Shown: positions 1 through 7,932 of the stretch, piece by piece
How positions within the stretch are numbered: position 1 is the stretch's first letter
Layout: each line of letters starts with the position of its first letter
DNA from: Bacillus sp. 165
Lineage (GTDB): Bacteria > Bacillota > Bacilli > Bacillales > Bacillaceae_G
NCBI RefSeq assembly: GCF_017742235.1
Contig: NZ_JAGHKQ010000001.1
Span: 62,001 to 126,000 of the forward strand
DNA length: 64,000 nt
Reading direction: 5' to 3'
Translations under genes and position numbers: made by a program
The notes under the pieces: generated by a model
The model's input: the letters and a program-made list of their open reading frames with translations, nothing else
What the model was told of the DNA's origin: nothing
Database searches by the model: none

Positions 1-348
1 AGCCATGCCAACCACACCCGCATTATTTAAGGATGCCGCAATGGTTCCGCACACATGCGTGCCATGACCGTTGTTATCTGCAAAATTTTTCACGTCACTC
101 TTATGATCACTTGTGAAATTATATCCATCAATGATGCGCTCTACTAAATCTGGATGATCAGGCTCGCAGCCTGTATCCAATACTGCAATGACAATCCCCT
201 TCCCTTTCTCACTTTCATCCCAAACTTCAGGCGCTTGCAATAAAGCAACACCAGCAGGAATCTCAGTTGTTTCATCTACAATTTGCTCAACCTTGTAAGG
301 AATTAATCGAATTGTACCTTTTTCAATTGGATGCTTCGTTTGAGACAT
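1..348 (-). CDS. S8 family serine peptidase (subtilisin), N-terminal part
   Basis: Partial gene: the first 116 codons are present and the rest runs off the left edge. The protein has no signal peptide. The catalytic aspartate lies in VLDTG (Asp58) and the catalytic histidine in NGHGTHVCGT (His98); the serine is outside the window. The short charged leader before the catalytic domain, and the absence of a secretion signal, resemble the Bacillus intracellular serine proteases (IspA type), which degrade cytoplasmic protein in stationary phase. The start ATG at 348 has a GGGAGAGG ribosome site just upstream. Family assignment is firm; the IspA subtype is inferred from the lack of a signal peptide. 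Confidence 0.9.
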   Translation of the reverse strand, partial: MSQTKHPIEKGTIRLIPYKVEQIVDETTEIPAGVALLQAPEVWDESEKGKGIVIAVLDTGCEPDHPDLVERIIDGYNFTSDHKSDVKNFADNNGHGTHVCGTIAASLNNAGVVGMA

Positions 349-430
349 AGAATCCTCTCCCTTATATAGATTTGGAGTACTGCTTTGCTATGCATCAGTC
401 TTTTTATACAATTCGACTAATAATTGAAAA

Positions 431-474
431 ATCCTTCCAACAAAAAGAACGTACGTTCTCTTATTTGGAAGGAA
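431..474 (-). terminator. Terminator of the amino-acid ABC operon, nested palindrome
   Basis: An outer stem TCCTTCCAA / TTGGAAGGA (432-440 with 465-473) encloses a perfect 14-nt palindrome AGAACGTACGTTCT (446-459), followed on the minus strand by TTTTTG. It lies just past the ATPase stop codon. Confidence 0.7.
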
Positions 475-483
475 AATACATTT

Positions 484-1206
484 TTATAAAACCTTACTTA
501 AAAACAGCTTCGTACGTTCATGCTTCGGGTTTCCAAACAACTCATACGGATTATTTTCTTCTACTATATAGCCCCCATCCATAAACAGCACCCTGTCACC
601 CACTTCTCTTGCAAACCCCATTTCATGAGTAACAACTACCATAGTCATTCCTTCTTTAGCTAGGTCTTTCATTACCTCAAGCACCTCTCCTACCATCTCC
701 GGGTCAAGTGCAGAGGTCGGTTCATCAAACAGCATGACTTTTGGTTCCATCGCCAAAGCCCGAGCAATGGCCACACGTTGTTTTTGACCGCCGGAAAGAG
801 AATCAGGATAAGCATCACACTTATCTTCGAGTCCTACTTTCCTTAATAAATCCATCGCTTTTTGCTCTGCTTGTTCTCTTGACCATTTTCGAACCTTCAT
901 TGGAGCTAATGTAATATTGTCCAGAACGGTTTTGTGAGGAAACAGATGAAAATGCTGAAACACCATTCCCACTTCTGCACGAAGCTCATTAATATTTGTT
1001 TTTTTATCTAAAACAGATACACCGTCAATCAAAATTTCTCCAGCCGTCACCTCTTCGAGCAAGTTTAAACAGCGCAAAAAGGTAGATTTACCCGAACCAG
1101 ACGGACCTATAACAACCACTACTTCTTTCTCTCTTATATCAGTTGAAATTTCCTTTAACACCTCCAGCGTCCCGAAGCGTTTTCTTAACTGTTTTACTTT
1201 TATCAT
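484..1206 (-). CDS. Amino-acid ABC transporter ATP-binding protein (GlnQ/TcyC class)
   Basis: Cytoplasmic ATPase of a polar amino-acid importer, 240 aa, full length for the family. Walker [10 protein letters not shown] is at residues 34-42, the Q-loop glutamine at 84, the signature LSGGQ at 137-141, Walker B VMLFDEP at 157-163 and the switch histidine at 194. It is the second gene of a two-gene operon and its first 68 bases overlap the permease gene in another frame. No substrate-binding lipoprotein gene is adjacent, so the solute (cystine, glutamine or arginine are typical for this class) cannot be named. ATG at 1206 follows a GAGGTTGG ribosome site. Confidence 0.93.
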   Translation of the reverse strand: MIKVKQLRKRFGTLEVLKEISTDIREKEVVVVIGPSGSGKSTFLRCLNLLEEVTAGEILIDGVSVLDKKTNINELRAEVGMVFQHFHLFPHKTVLDNITLAPMKVRKWSREQAEQKAMDLLRKVGLEDKCDAYPDSLSGGQKQRVAIARALAMEPKVMLFDEPTSALDPEMVGEVLEVMKDLAKEGMTMVVVTHEMGFAREVGDRVLFMDGGYIVEENNPYELFGNPKHERTKLFLSKVL

Positions 1207-1858
1207 TCGTATCCAACCTCTTTTCCAAGTAATTTAGTAAATGTGTAAGAGATAAAGTTAATACTAAATAAATCAACGCTACTGTGAGATACGGCTCCCA
1301 TACTCGATAATACTGAGCTACTGCTGCTTTCCCCCAGTACAACAGCTCTGGAGCTGCCAGAAGAGATGCTAAGGAAGAGTCTTTCAATAACACAATAAAT
1401 TCATTCCCTAGAGGAGGAATCATCCGTTTAAACGCTTGCGGAATAATAATATAACGCATTGTTTGAACATGGGTCATACCGAGAGAACGCCCTGCCTCGG
1501 TTTGTCCTTTATCAATAGATTGAATACCAGCGCGAAAAATTTCAGCAATATAGGCAGCTGCATTTAAAGATAACCCTACCGCTGCCGAAGCAATTCCACT
1601 TGGAGGTGACATGAACAACGGCATTACTCCAAAATGAATAATTAACAACTGTACTAATAACGGAGTGCCGCGAAAGAAGTTGATATACCAAACAAACGGT
1701 AAGCGAATCCATAATTTAGAAGACATCCTTCCCAATCCTACCGCTAACCCTAACACCGTTCCACACAAGACTCCGATAATTGAAATTAATAAAGTAAGCA
1801 AAAGTCCCTTTAAAAAAAATGGTGCGTATTCTGTAATAATGCTAAACTGCCAATCCAT
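1139..1858 (-). CDS. Amino-acid ABC transporter permease (HisM/GlnP class)
   Basis: Inner-membrane permease of 239 aa for the importer whose ATPase follows. It starts MDWQFSII, has about five hydrophobic segments, and carries the family EAA loop ([22 protein letters not shown], about residues 130-150) that docks the ATPase. The start ATG at 1858 has GAGGAG upstream. Its C-terminal tail after LEKRLD (about 23 residues, basic) is longer than usual and is encoded in the stretch that also encodes the ATPase N-terminus, suggesting loss of an ancestral stop codon. Translational coupling is likely. Confidence 0.92.
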   Translation of the reverse strand: MDWQFSIITEYAPFFLKGLLLTLLISIIGVLCGTVLGLAVGLGRMSSKLWIRLPFVWYINFFRGTPLLVQLLIIHFGVMPLFMSPPSGIASAAVGLSLNAAAYIAEIFRAGIQSIDKGQTEAGRSLGMTHVQTMRYIIIPQAFKRMIPPLGNEFIVLLKDSSLASLLAAPELLYWGKAAVAQYYRVWEPYLTVALIYLVLTLSLTHLLNYLEKRLDTNDKSKTVKKTLRDAGGVKGNFN

Positions 1859-2020
1859 CTCTGACTCCTCCTTTGATTGCTGTAAAAATAAAAACTAGAT
1901 TCCTTATGTATTCTATTATATTTGCTAAATTACGATAATTAAAGTCATAATATACTAAAAATTTAAAAAATTATACGTCGAACTTATTCTGTGCAGTACA
2001 TCAACAATGAAATCACTCGC

Positions 2021-2260
2021 TATATCAGCGAATCTTAGATTATATTAGAATATTATTCATTATATCGACGAACTTGATCATATATCGGCATATCAGCCAT
2101 TATATCGGCGAACTTGATCATATATCAGCATATCAGCCATTATTTCGGCGAACCTAATCATATATCGGCAAATCCACAGTTATATCAGCACTCTCTACGA
2201 TTTACCAGCGACTCTTCTCTCTATTTCGACACTACAACTCTAATGATGTTATCAGCAGCA
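2021..2260. repeat. 40-bp tandem repeat tract in an intergenic region
   Basis: The 1899-2280 gap has no credible gene. From 2021 the sequence repeats every 40 bases for about six units, starting at 2021, 2061, 2101, 2141, 2181 and 2221. Each unit divides into two roughly 20-base halves that begin TATATCGGC or TATATCAGC. Units at 2061 and 2101 are nearly identical (only a few differences over 40 bases); units decay outward in both directions. The unit is not a CRISPR repeat because there are no unique spacers. Function unknown. Confidence 0.8.
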
Positions 2261-2280
2261 TGCCAAATGCAAGTAGAATA

Positions 2281-2305
2281 AAAAGAGCACCTTTATCAGG
2301 TGCCC
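2281..2305 (-). terminator. Terminator of cotH
   Basis: Stem GCACCT / AGGTGC (2287-2292 with 2298-2303) is followed on the minus strand by CTTTTTATT. It begins just past the cotH stop codon. Confidence 0.8.
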
Positions 2306-2307
2306 CA

Positions 2308-3390
2308 TTATAATAGGTCGGTTAAATGTTTATTTAAAAACCGGTTTCTATCTTTTATATATTCCAAAATAACAGCTGGTTCTCCATCGAATACCTTTAG
2401 ATTATCTTTAATATACGGATCTGTCATTACATGTGGACGCAATGTTGCATGCAATCCTTCTACAATCGGTTTCATATTTTCTACCGTGAACTGCTGCTCT
2501 AATACCTCCCTTAAAAGTGTATGGTATCGTTTCCTAAATGAAGGAACATCTAATATACGAGCAGTCAGTGTATTATATCCTTGTATGCGTACATAATCAT
2601 ATTCCATTACTTTCCCATGAATATCCCTTCCCCAGGTTGCATCATAATCCCAAGGCAGAATCTCAAATAAACCCGTTTCAGCGTTCCGATATAAAGCATA
2701 GTTATGAACAAATCCGTCAAAGTTTTGTGTGCAAACCACACCTATCAGCCATCTCAAATATTGATCCACATTTACATATTTTATTATTTCTTTTTCATAC
2801 TCTTCTTTTGATAGGGTATTTAGCTTATAAATAAACTCACTTAAATACTTTTCGCTATTTTTATCTCCATACTTTAACTCATAACCTGAAGCTAACGAAT
2901 GTTTGACATCATCATCTAACTCGCTCACAAGTGAAAAGTTCGCATCATCATCTATTGCATAATAAATAGCTCCGCTTGGTAAATTTCTCTTCTTCAGAAA
3001 ATATTCATCCACTGATTCCAACTGCAGATACACTCCTTGATATCTCCCATTAACAGTTACTGTAACATGCTGAGAATGAGGAGACATTGCTCCAATATTC
3101 GAAAAAAAATCTAAAGATAACTTATTTCGCATTAAAGACGGGTCTTTAAACTCGGCATTCAAATGAACTTCATGAGCACTGTAAAACGTTTTGGGTTTGT
3201 AAAAAGAAATATGGTAAGACTTCTTATCAAACTTCCGTATGTGTGAACCACGGTACACAATATCAATATCATACTTCTTCTTTTGATATGTTAATTTTGC
3301 AGGAACCGGATCATCACACCAAATATCTTTCCGTAATTCCACAAGATTCATAGGATGAATGAATAGCTCATAAGAGGGCAAATTGGACAT
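2308..3390 (-). CDS. cotH: Spore coat protein kinase CotH
   Basis: CotH-family protein of 360 aa. In B. subtilis CotH is an atypical protein kinase that phosphorylates serines of the coat proteins CotG and CotB and is needed for outer coat assembly. Family motifs visible here are [12 protein letters not shown] near residue 50, [14 protein letters not shown] and [12 protein letters not shown] in the C-terminal half, the last two holding the conserved acidic active-site residues. I place the start at ATG 3390, with AAGGGAAG upstream, rather than at the in-frame TTG at 3414. It is divergent from two Ser/Arg-rich repeat genes, the same cotH-cotG neighbourhood as in B. subtilis. Confidence 0.9.
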   Translation of the reverse strand: MSNLPSYELFIHPMNLVELRKDIWCDDPVPAKLTYQKKKYDIDIVYRGSHIRKFDKKSYHISFYKPKTFYSAHEVHLNAEFKDPSLMRNKLSLDFFSNIGAMSPHSQHVTVTVNGRYQGVYLQLESVDEYFLKKRNLPSGAIYYAIDDDANFSLVSELDDDVKHSLASGYELKYGDKNSEKYLSEFIYKLNTLSKEEYEKEIIKYVNVDQYLRWLIGVVCTQNFDGFVHNYALYRNAETGLFEILPWDYDATWGRDIHGKVMEYDYVRIQGYNTLTARILDVPSFRKRYHTLLREVLEQQFTVENMKPIVEGLHATLRPHVMTDPYIKDNLKVFDGEPAVILEYIKDRNRFLNKHLTDLL

Positions 3391-3578
3391 AATATCGCTT
3401 CCCTTCAGTAGCATCTATAACTAATGTATGCTCTTGCAGAAAAACATGACACTATGGGCGTATGTGTAATTTTCTATAATTCAGCACTTGTCCAATACAC
3501 AATTTCAAACTCTCTCATATTTTAATAGAGAAAAGAAGCTCATCTCTTCTTTTTATAACGAAGAAAGGAGGGATAACA
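3391..3578. promoter_or_regulatory. Divergent cotH / cotG-like intergenic region
   Basis: This 188-base gap must hold the promoters of both cotH (minus) and the first cotG-like gene (plus). Late-sporulation sigma-K control is expected from the families, but I cannot point to a convincing -35/-10 pair by eye. The plus gene has a strong site GAAAGGAGGG before its ATG. Confidence 0.4.
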
Positions 3579-4109
3579 ATGGGTTATTATCAAAAAGATA
3601 TCCACAAAGCATACAATCATGTAGTAGATTCCGGCATGGGCGCATATTTATACCAAGAACCGCAACGTTACGGTAAAAAACGCTCTCAATCTGGCCAAAG
3701 CAAACAATCTAAATCCTACAAACGTTCTTGCGGTTGTGGTCATAACTTCTGGAGTTCACAACGTTCTAGAAAATCTAACAAATCGAAGTGTTCTGGTCGT
3801 TCTGGTCGTTCTGGTCGCTCTAAAGGAGGCCGCTCCGGACGTTCTGGTCGCTCCAGAGGAGGTCGCTCCGGACGTTCTGGCCGCTCTAAAGGAGGCCGCT
3901 CTGGGCGTTCTGGTCGCTCCAGAGGAGGCCGCTCCGGACGTTCTGGTCGCTCTAAAGGAGGCCGTTCTGGACGTTCTGGCCACTCTAAAGGAGGCCGTTC
4001 CGGGCGTTCTGGTCGCTCTAAAGGAGGCCGTTCTGGACGTTCTGGCCACTCTAAAGGAGGCCGTTCTGGACGTTCTGGTCGTTCTAAAGGAGGCCGCTCC
4101 GGGCGCTAA
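3579..4109 (+). CDS. cotG: CotG-like spore coat protein with 11-residue Ser/Arg/Gly repeats
   Basis: Low-complexity basic protein of 176 aa. Residues 1-65 form a unique head (starts MGYYQKDIHKAYNHVV and has CGCG). From about residue 68 to the end are roughly nine copies of an 11-residue unit [11 protein letters not shown], in which position 10 alternates K/R and one Arg is sometimes His. Each unit holds three serines in RS context, the kind of site CotH phosphorylates in CotG. Its position divergent to cotH supports a CotG role. The repeat ends abruptly at GGRSGR before TAA, with no C-terminal cap, unlike the sister gene. Function in coat assembly is inferred from family and context. Confidence 0.85.
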   Translation: MGYYQKDIHKAYNHVVDSGMGAYLYQEPQRYGKKRSQSGQSKQSKSYKRSCGCGHNFWSSQRSRKSNKSKCSGRSGRSGRSKGGRSGRSGRSRGGRSGRSGRSKGGRSGRSGRSRGGRSGRSGRSKGGRSGRSGHSKGGRSGRSGRSKGGRSGRSGHSKGGRSGRSGRSKGGRSGR

Positions 4110-4131
4110 CCTCAATAAGGACCTTACGAAA

Positions 4132-4155
4132 TTAGACCGCTACATGCGGTCTAGT
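4132..4155 (+). terminator. Weak hairpin between the two cotG-like genes
   Basis: TAGACCGC / GCGGTCTA (4133-4140 with 4146-4153, loop TACAT) is a perfect 8-bp stem followed only by GTTTAC, so it may attenuate rather than fully end transcription. Confidence 0.5.
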
Positions 4156-4313
4156 TTACATATTAATCATATGCCTATTTTTAAAAAATATAGGTCATGT
4201 CCTAAACAATGAAACAGATTTTCTCATACTTTATAGAAGAAGTGGATAATAAAAACACTATGTACGTTTAGCCACTTAAATATGAATAGCTTCAATAAGG
4301 AGAGGTTAATATT

Positions 4314-5060
4314 ATGGGATATTATAGTAAGAAAGACCTTCGCAGCACTGTTGATAGTATGTACAGTGCTGGTATGGGTGATTATTTAAAACAAGAGCCT
4401 CGTGGAAGAAGCTGCAGTTCTCGAGGAAAACATTCAGGGCGTTCTGGACGCTCTGGCCGTTCTCGTCATTCTAGACGCTCTTGGTTCTCTGGATGCGGAT
4501 GTTCTCGCCGTTCCAGTCGCTCTAGAGGCTCTCGCCGTTCCGGTCGCTCTAGAGGCTCTCGCCGTTCCGGTCGCTCTAGAGGTTCTCGTCGTTCCGGTCG
4601 CTCTAGAGGCTCTCGCCGTTCCGGTCGCTCTAGAGGCTCTCGCCGTTCCGGTCGCTCTAGAGGTTCTCGTCGTTCCGGTCGCTCTAGAGGTTCTCGTCGT
4701 TCCGGTCGCTCTAGAGGTTCTCGTCGTTCCGGTCGCTCTAGAGGTTCTCGTCGTTCCGGTCGCTCTAGAGGTTCTCGTCGTTCCGGTCGTTCTAGAGGTT
4801 CTCGTCGTTCCGGTCGCTCTAGAGGTTCTCGTCGTTCCGGTCGTTCCAGATGTTCTTCTCGTTCCAGACAATCTTCTCGTTCAAAATGCTCTGGTCGCTC
4901 GCACCGTTCATACGACTGCAAAGTATTTAAATCAACTGACTGTTCCAAAGAACCTCGTGTCCGTTTTATAAACGAATTTCCTCAGCCTAAAAAACAAGAA
5001 CCAAAATGCTATGAACATAAACAGGATTACAAACCGCCTTGCCGTCGTTGTTTTTGGTAA
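4314..5060 (+). CDS. Second CotG-like coat protein with 9-residue repeats and Cys-rich cap
   Basis: Ser/Arg-rich protein of 248 aa. Its head ([29 protein letters not shown]) clearly resembles the head of the upstream gene, so the two are paralogues. The middle holds 13 consecutive copies of the 27-base unit encoding RRSGRSRGS (first base of unit near 4508, last near 4832). Unlike its neighbour it has a C-terminal cap of about 65 residues with several cysteines, ending CRRCFW. Cysteines at both ends could allow cross-linking in the coat. Ribosome site AAGGAGAGG precedes ATG 4314. A CotH substrate role is inferred from context and RS density. Confidence 0.85.
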   Translation: MGYYSKKDLRSTVDSMYSAGMGDYLKQEPRGRSCSSRGKHSGRSGRSGRSRHSRRSWFSGCGCSRRSSRSRGSRRSGRSRGSRRSGRSRGSRRSGRSRGSRRSGRSRGSRRSGRSRGSRRSGRSRGSRRSGRSRGSRRSGRSRGSRRSGRSRGSRRSGRSRGSRRSGRSRGSRRSGRSRCSSRSRQSSRSKCSGRSHRSYDCKVFKSTDCSKEPRVRFINEFPQPKKQEPKCYEHKQDYKPPCRRCFW

Positions 5061-5066
5061 TCATTT

Positions 5067-5096
5067 AACTGCCGAATGAATTCGGCAGTTTTTTAT
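5067..5096 (+). terminator. Terminator after the second cotG-like gene
   Basis: Perfect stem AACTGCCGAAT / ATTCGGCAGTT with a two-base loop, followed by TTTTTT. Confidence 0.9.
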
Positions 5097-5203
5097 TTTA
5101 AACTTCCTCTATTACTCAAAAATCAAATAAAAAATACTCTTCTATTAATCTTTACCATGAAGAGAACCTCATTCTTATTATATGAAACCAGCTTCTTTTC
5201 TCT

Positions 5204-5431
5204 TCATAGAAATAAAAATATACTTACAGCAAAAGCACCCAAGAGTCTCAGCATCCAATATGCTGCTACAAGCCAGCATAAGAATCCAAGCCTTACAGCA
5301 TTATACGATATTGTTTTCTTCCGAATACCTGCACTGACCCATATAATTCCCCAACCACAATAAATCAATGCGAACACCATTCCACCTGTACGAATATACA
5401 TCGTCCACGAAAAAGGAGTAAACATTCCCAA
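5204..5431 (-). CDS. Small membrane protein, unknown function
   Basis: Protein of 75 aa with two hydrophobic segments, about residues 17-37 and 47-75, joined by a short basic loop (RKKTISYNAVR). The C-terminus ends inside or just after the second segment (SIFLFL). I prefer the TTG at 5431, which has GGGGGCGAGG upstream; the ATG at 5425 has no better site. It stands alone on the minus strand between the coat cluster and the MBL hydrolase. I do not recognise the family. Confidence 0.6.
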   Translation of the reverse strand: MGMFTPFSWTMYIRTGGMVFALIYCGWGIIWVSAGIRKKTISYNAVRLGFLCWLVAAYWMLRLLGAFAVSIFLFL

Positions 5432-5502
5432 CGGAAAAATAGCCTCGCCCCCTTTGTTGTACCAATTATAGTAGGAAAAGGGGGGAATTATACCAAATTC
5501 TA

Positions 5503-6276
5503 TTAATTCAACTCATACTGCATGCCATCGTAGGCAAACATCATATGAGAAGGTAACTGTTGGCTGCGCATTTCTACATCAATGTCATGAGAAAGGTGCG
5601 TAAAAATAATCTGCTTCGCTTGCAATACTTCATCCATTTCCATTACTTCTTTCGTACTATAGACAGATCGAGTATGTAAAGGAGCTTGTTCATCCCAAAA
5701 TGAAGTTCCAATAATAAGTAAATCAAGATGTACAAACGGTTCCAGTTCCTCACTAGTCAAGTTAATAGCATCTGATACGTAGGCAAAACAAAAGCCCTCT
5801 TTCATAAATTTAATACCATATGAATAGCCATTATGTCCATGGTTGACTCTATGAAATGTAATCGTATATTCTCCTGTCTTCCAAAGCGATTTTCCTGCAA
5901 ATTCTAATAGCTCTCTATTTTGCAAGTAAGGATACCTTCCGATTACTATATCAATAATATCAGGGGGACTTACTACTGTTCCTTTCACACCATAGCCGAA
6001 TAATGCATCTGAATAATCCCCGAGCCCCGTAATATGATCATTATGAGCATGAGTAAGCAATACAGTAGATACCATATTTTCATTTAAATACCTTAAGCAC
6101 TGCGTGCGATAGTCTGGAGACAAATCTATTAGTATTGTTTCCTCATCCGTATGAATAGCAAGACTCGGACGTGTACGAATATTAATCTCTTTTTGTTCTG
6201 TACACACTTTGCATCCACAAAGTATACGCGGTACCCCTTTCGCATCACTGGTCCCTAAAAATTGTAGCTTTGTCAT
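5503..6276 (-). CDS. MBL-fold metallo-hydrolase (PhnP-like)
   Basis: Metallo-beta-lactamase fold enzyme, 257 aa. It begins with the PhnP/PqqB-type strand KLQFLGTSDAKGVPR and a CGCKVC pair, has the metal-binding motif THAHNDH (about residues 75-81), and further metal ligands HGHNGYS and SDA, ending with a histidine in TH(L)SH. PhnP-type members hydrolyse phosphoribosyl cyclic phosphate, but no phn genes are nearby, so the substrate is unknown. It is last in a minus-strand run with the Nudix and phosphatase genes. AAAGAGGAA precedes ATG 6276. Confidence 0.88.
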   Translation of the reverse strand: MTKLQFLGTSDAKGVPRILCGCKVCTEQKEINIRTRPSLAIHTDEETILIDLSPDYRTQCLRYLNENMVSTVLLTHAHNDHITGLGDYSDALFGYGVKGTVVSPPDIIDIVIGRYPYLQNRELLEFAGKSLWKTGEYTITFHRVNHGHNGYSYGIKFMKEGFCFAYVSDAINLTSEELEPFVHLDLLIIGTSFWDEQAPLHTRSVYSTKEVMEMDEVLQAKQIIFTHLSHDIDVEMRSQQLPSHMMFAYDGMQYELN

Positions 6277-6292
6277 GTATATTCCTCTTTTC

Positions 6293-6757
6293 TTACAATT
6301 GTTTTATCTTCACTTTGTTTTCTTCGCTGTCCCCTACCGTTTGTATTTCAAATGTCCCCTCTTGGAAAAAAAGCGGAAATCTTCGCTTAAACCATTCTTG
6401 CATTGGATACTCCTTTATTTCATTTTTTGGAACCCACTCCAACTCTCCTTCTGGCGGATTGTGAAGCAATTCTCCTTCAAATTCCGTCGCCAAGTAATTA
6501 AAGACCATATACCGGATGTTTTCTTCCATGCTTACATACTCATCCAATCCTTTATATGTAAGGTGTTTCACTTGTAAGCCAGTTTCTTCAAATACTTCAC
6601 GAATAGCACCTTCACTCAAGCTCTCTGGAAATTCCACCTTACCTCCCGGCGCGATATAACCAGGAAATCCTTTTTCATCGGGTCTATTAATTAGTAGAAC
6701 TTGATCTCCTTTCTGAATCATACACATCGTATACATTTGGTATTGTATTGCTGTCAT
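6293..6757 (-). CDS. Nudix hydrolase (MutT / YtkD-like)
   Basis: Small pyrophosphohydrolase, about 154 aa. The Nudix box is complete: GGKVEFPESLSEGAIREVFEETG near residues 38-60 matches GX5EX7REUXEEXGU. Members cleave nucleoside diphosphates linked to other moieties, often 8-oxo-dGTP or mRNA caps. The start is best placed at ATG 6757, with GAGGAAG at a good distance; an in-frame TTG at 6763 would overlap the preceding gene. It is probably cotranscribed with the phosphatase gene upstream and the MBL gene downstream. Substrate not determined. Confidence 0.9.
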   Translation of the reverse strand: MTAIQYQMYTMCMIQKGDQVLLINRPDEKGFPGYIAPGGKVEFPESLSEGAIREVFEETGLQVKHLTYKGLDEYVSMEENIRYMVFNYLATEFEGELLHNPPEGELEWVPKNEIKEYPMQEWFKRRFPLFFQEGTFEIQTVGDSEENKVKIKQL

Positions 6758-6759
6758 AA

Positions 6760-7386
6760 TCAATCTTCCTCGTTGAGTTTATAGTGGTCTGTATCTGCAT
6801 AAAGCACTATGCTTCCCTCTCCATTTTCAATATCAATTATACTTAAGCTCGCACTATGCATAAATGGATCTTCCCAAACACGAGCAATCTCACGGTCTTC
6901 AAAATATCCGAGAATCAGCTTTGATACAACCGCATGACCGACAATAAAAATATTCTTTCCTTCATTTCCCTCTATTACCTCGAACAGTCCGTCTAATACT
7001 CGCTTTTGCACTTCTGTGAACGTTTCCCCTGATTCTGTCTTATACAAGTGAGGATGTGTCCAAAACAAATCAAACTGATTGGGGTATTTTGCTTTTATTT
7101 CTTCCAGGTTCATCCCTTCCCATGTCCCCATATGAATCTCATAAAAACGATTGTCCTGTATAATAGGAATATTTCGTTCTCCTCGAATCAATTCTGCAGT
7201 ATGGACTGCACGTTCACTTGGGCTGCTGAAAATAACATCGACAGGCATCGATTTCATACGTACACCGAGCTGGTGTGCCTGCATTTTCCCTCTTTCTGTT
7301 AAAGATGAGTTCATTCTTCCTTGCATACGTTTTTCTACATTCCATTCCGTTTCCCCGTGACGAGTAACATACAATCTTGTTTTCAT
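6760..7386 (-). CDS. Histidine phosphatase family protein (phosphoglycerate mutase-like)
   Basis: Protein of 208 aa in the branch-2 histidine phosphatase family. The catalytic motif RHGETEWN is at residues 9-16, the second conserved arginine lies in SSPSERAVHTAEL, the acid in HMGTWEGM, and the second histidine in FIVGHAVV. Bacillus homologues include PhoE, a broad phosphatase, so a phosphatase is more likely than a glycolytic mutase. AAGGAGAG precedes ATG 7386. First gene of a run with the Nudix and MBL genes; all three act on phosphorylated small molecules, which may be coincidence. Confidence 0.88.
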   Translation of the reverse strand: MKTRLYVTRHGETEWNVEKRMQGRMNSSLTERGKMQAHQLGVRMKSMPVDVIFSSPSERAVHTAELIRGERNIPIIQDNRFYEIHMGTWEGMNLEEIKAKYPNQFDLFWTHPHLYKTESGETFTEVQKRVLDGLFEVIEGNEGKNIFIVGHAVVSKLILGYFEDREIARVWEDPFMHSASLSIIDIENGEGSIVLYADTDHYKLNEED

Positions 7387-7463
7387 AGATTTCTGCTCTC
7401 CTTTATTTATTAACCTTATGTACCTTGTCTGAACTTATCTATTCGCCTTGAACAGATACCTCT

Positions 7464-7876
7464 CTAATCGTAAAAAATCATATGGGGCTTCTCTTCCTTA
7501 TAATATCGTAATCGTTCTTGCAAGGTTCCTGTATGCAATTCGAATTTATGACCGCCAGGATCTGTAAAATAAATAGACTCACAATCTTGTTTATCACGCA
7601 TCCTCCCCTGTAAAATAGGTACATTATATTTTAATAACTTTTTCTCCCACTCGTCCAGCTCTTCCTTCAATACCGTAAAAGCGATATGAGTATATGATTG
7701 AAGGATTTCTTCTCTCGGAATATCATTTTCTGCATTTAACGCAAGCCAAATGCCGCTTAATTCAAAATAAGCTACGGCTTTCCCCTTATTCAATAATTTC
7801 GCTCACAAGACGGTTCGATGGATCGCTCTAAATGTGATACTGAAAAGCAAAAATGGTTTATTCCATGTATTTTCAA
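7464..7876 (-). pseudogene. fosB: fosB remnant (fosfomycin bacillithiol transferase), frameshifted
   Basis: FosB adds bacillithiol to fosfomycin. The C-terminal 109 codons (7464-7793) are intact in frame, with SYTHIAFTV, SIYFTDPGGHKFELHTGTL and the tail KPHMIFYD. The original start can still be read upstream: TTG at 7876 behind GGAGG gives LKIHGINHFCFSVSHLERSIE, the normal FosB N-terminus. Between them, the expected FYEK codons are replaced by two bases (about a 10-base deletion), and the next frame reads VL-stop-AKLL, so a TGA stop also lies in the core. Two lesions make the gene dead; no ribosome site precedes the truncated frame. Confidence 0.85.
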
Positions 7877-7892
7877 TCTCACTCCTCCAATA

Positions 7893-7922
7893 AAGAAAAG
7901 TGCGTATCATCAAGATACGCAC
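7893..7922 (-). terminator. Terminator of the oppA-like gene
   Basis: GTGCGTATC / GATACGCAC, a 9-bp perfect stem with loop ATCAA, followed on the minus strand by TTTTCTTT. It sits between the lipoprotein gene and the fosB remnant. Confidence 0.9.
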
Positions 7923-7932
7923 TTTCATACTA

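Noticed and set aside
2021-2260. CRISPR array
   Set aside because: Repeats abut each other with no unique spacers, and no cas genes are present.
3756-4115. Open antisense and shifted frames across the cotG-like repeats (also 4402-4971, 4434-4871, 4466-4948)
   Set aside because: Repeats without stop codons keep all frames open; none of these frames has a ribosome site, and the plus frame has a sound start and terminator.
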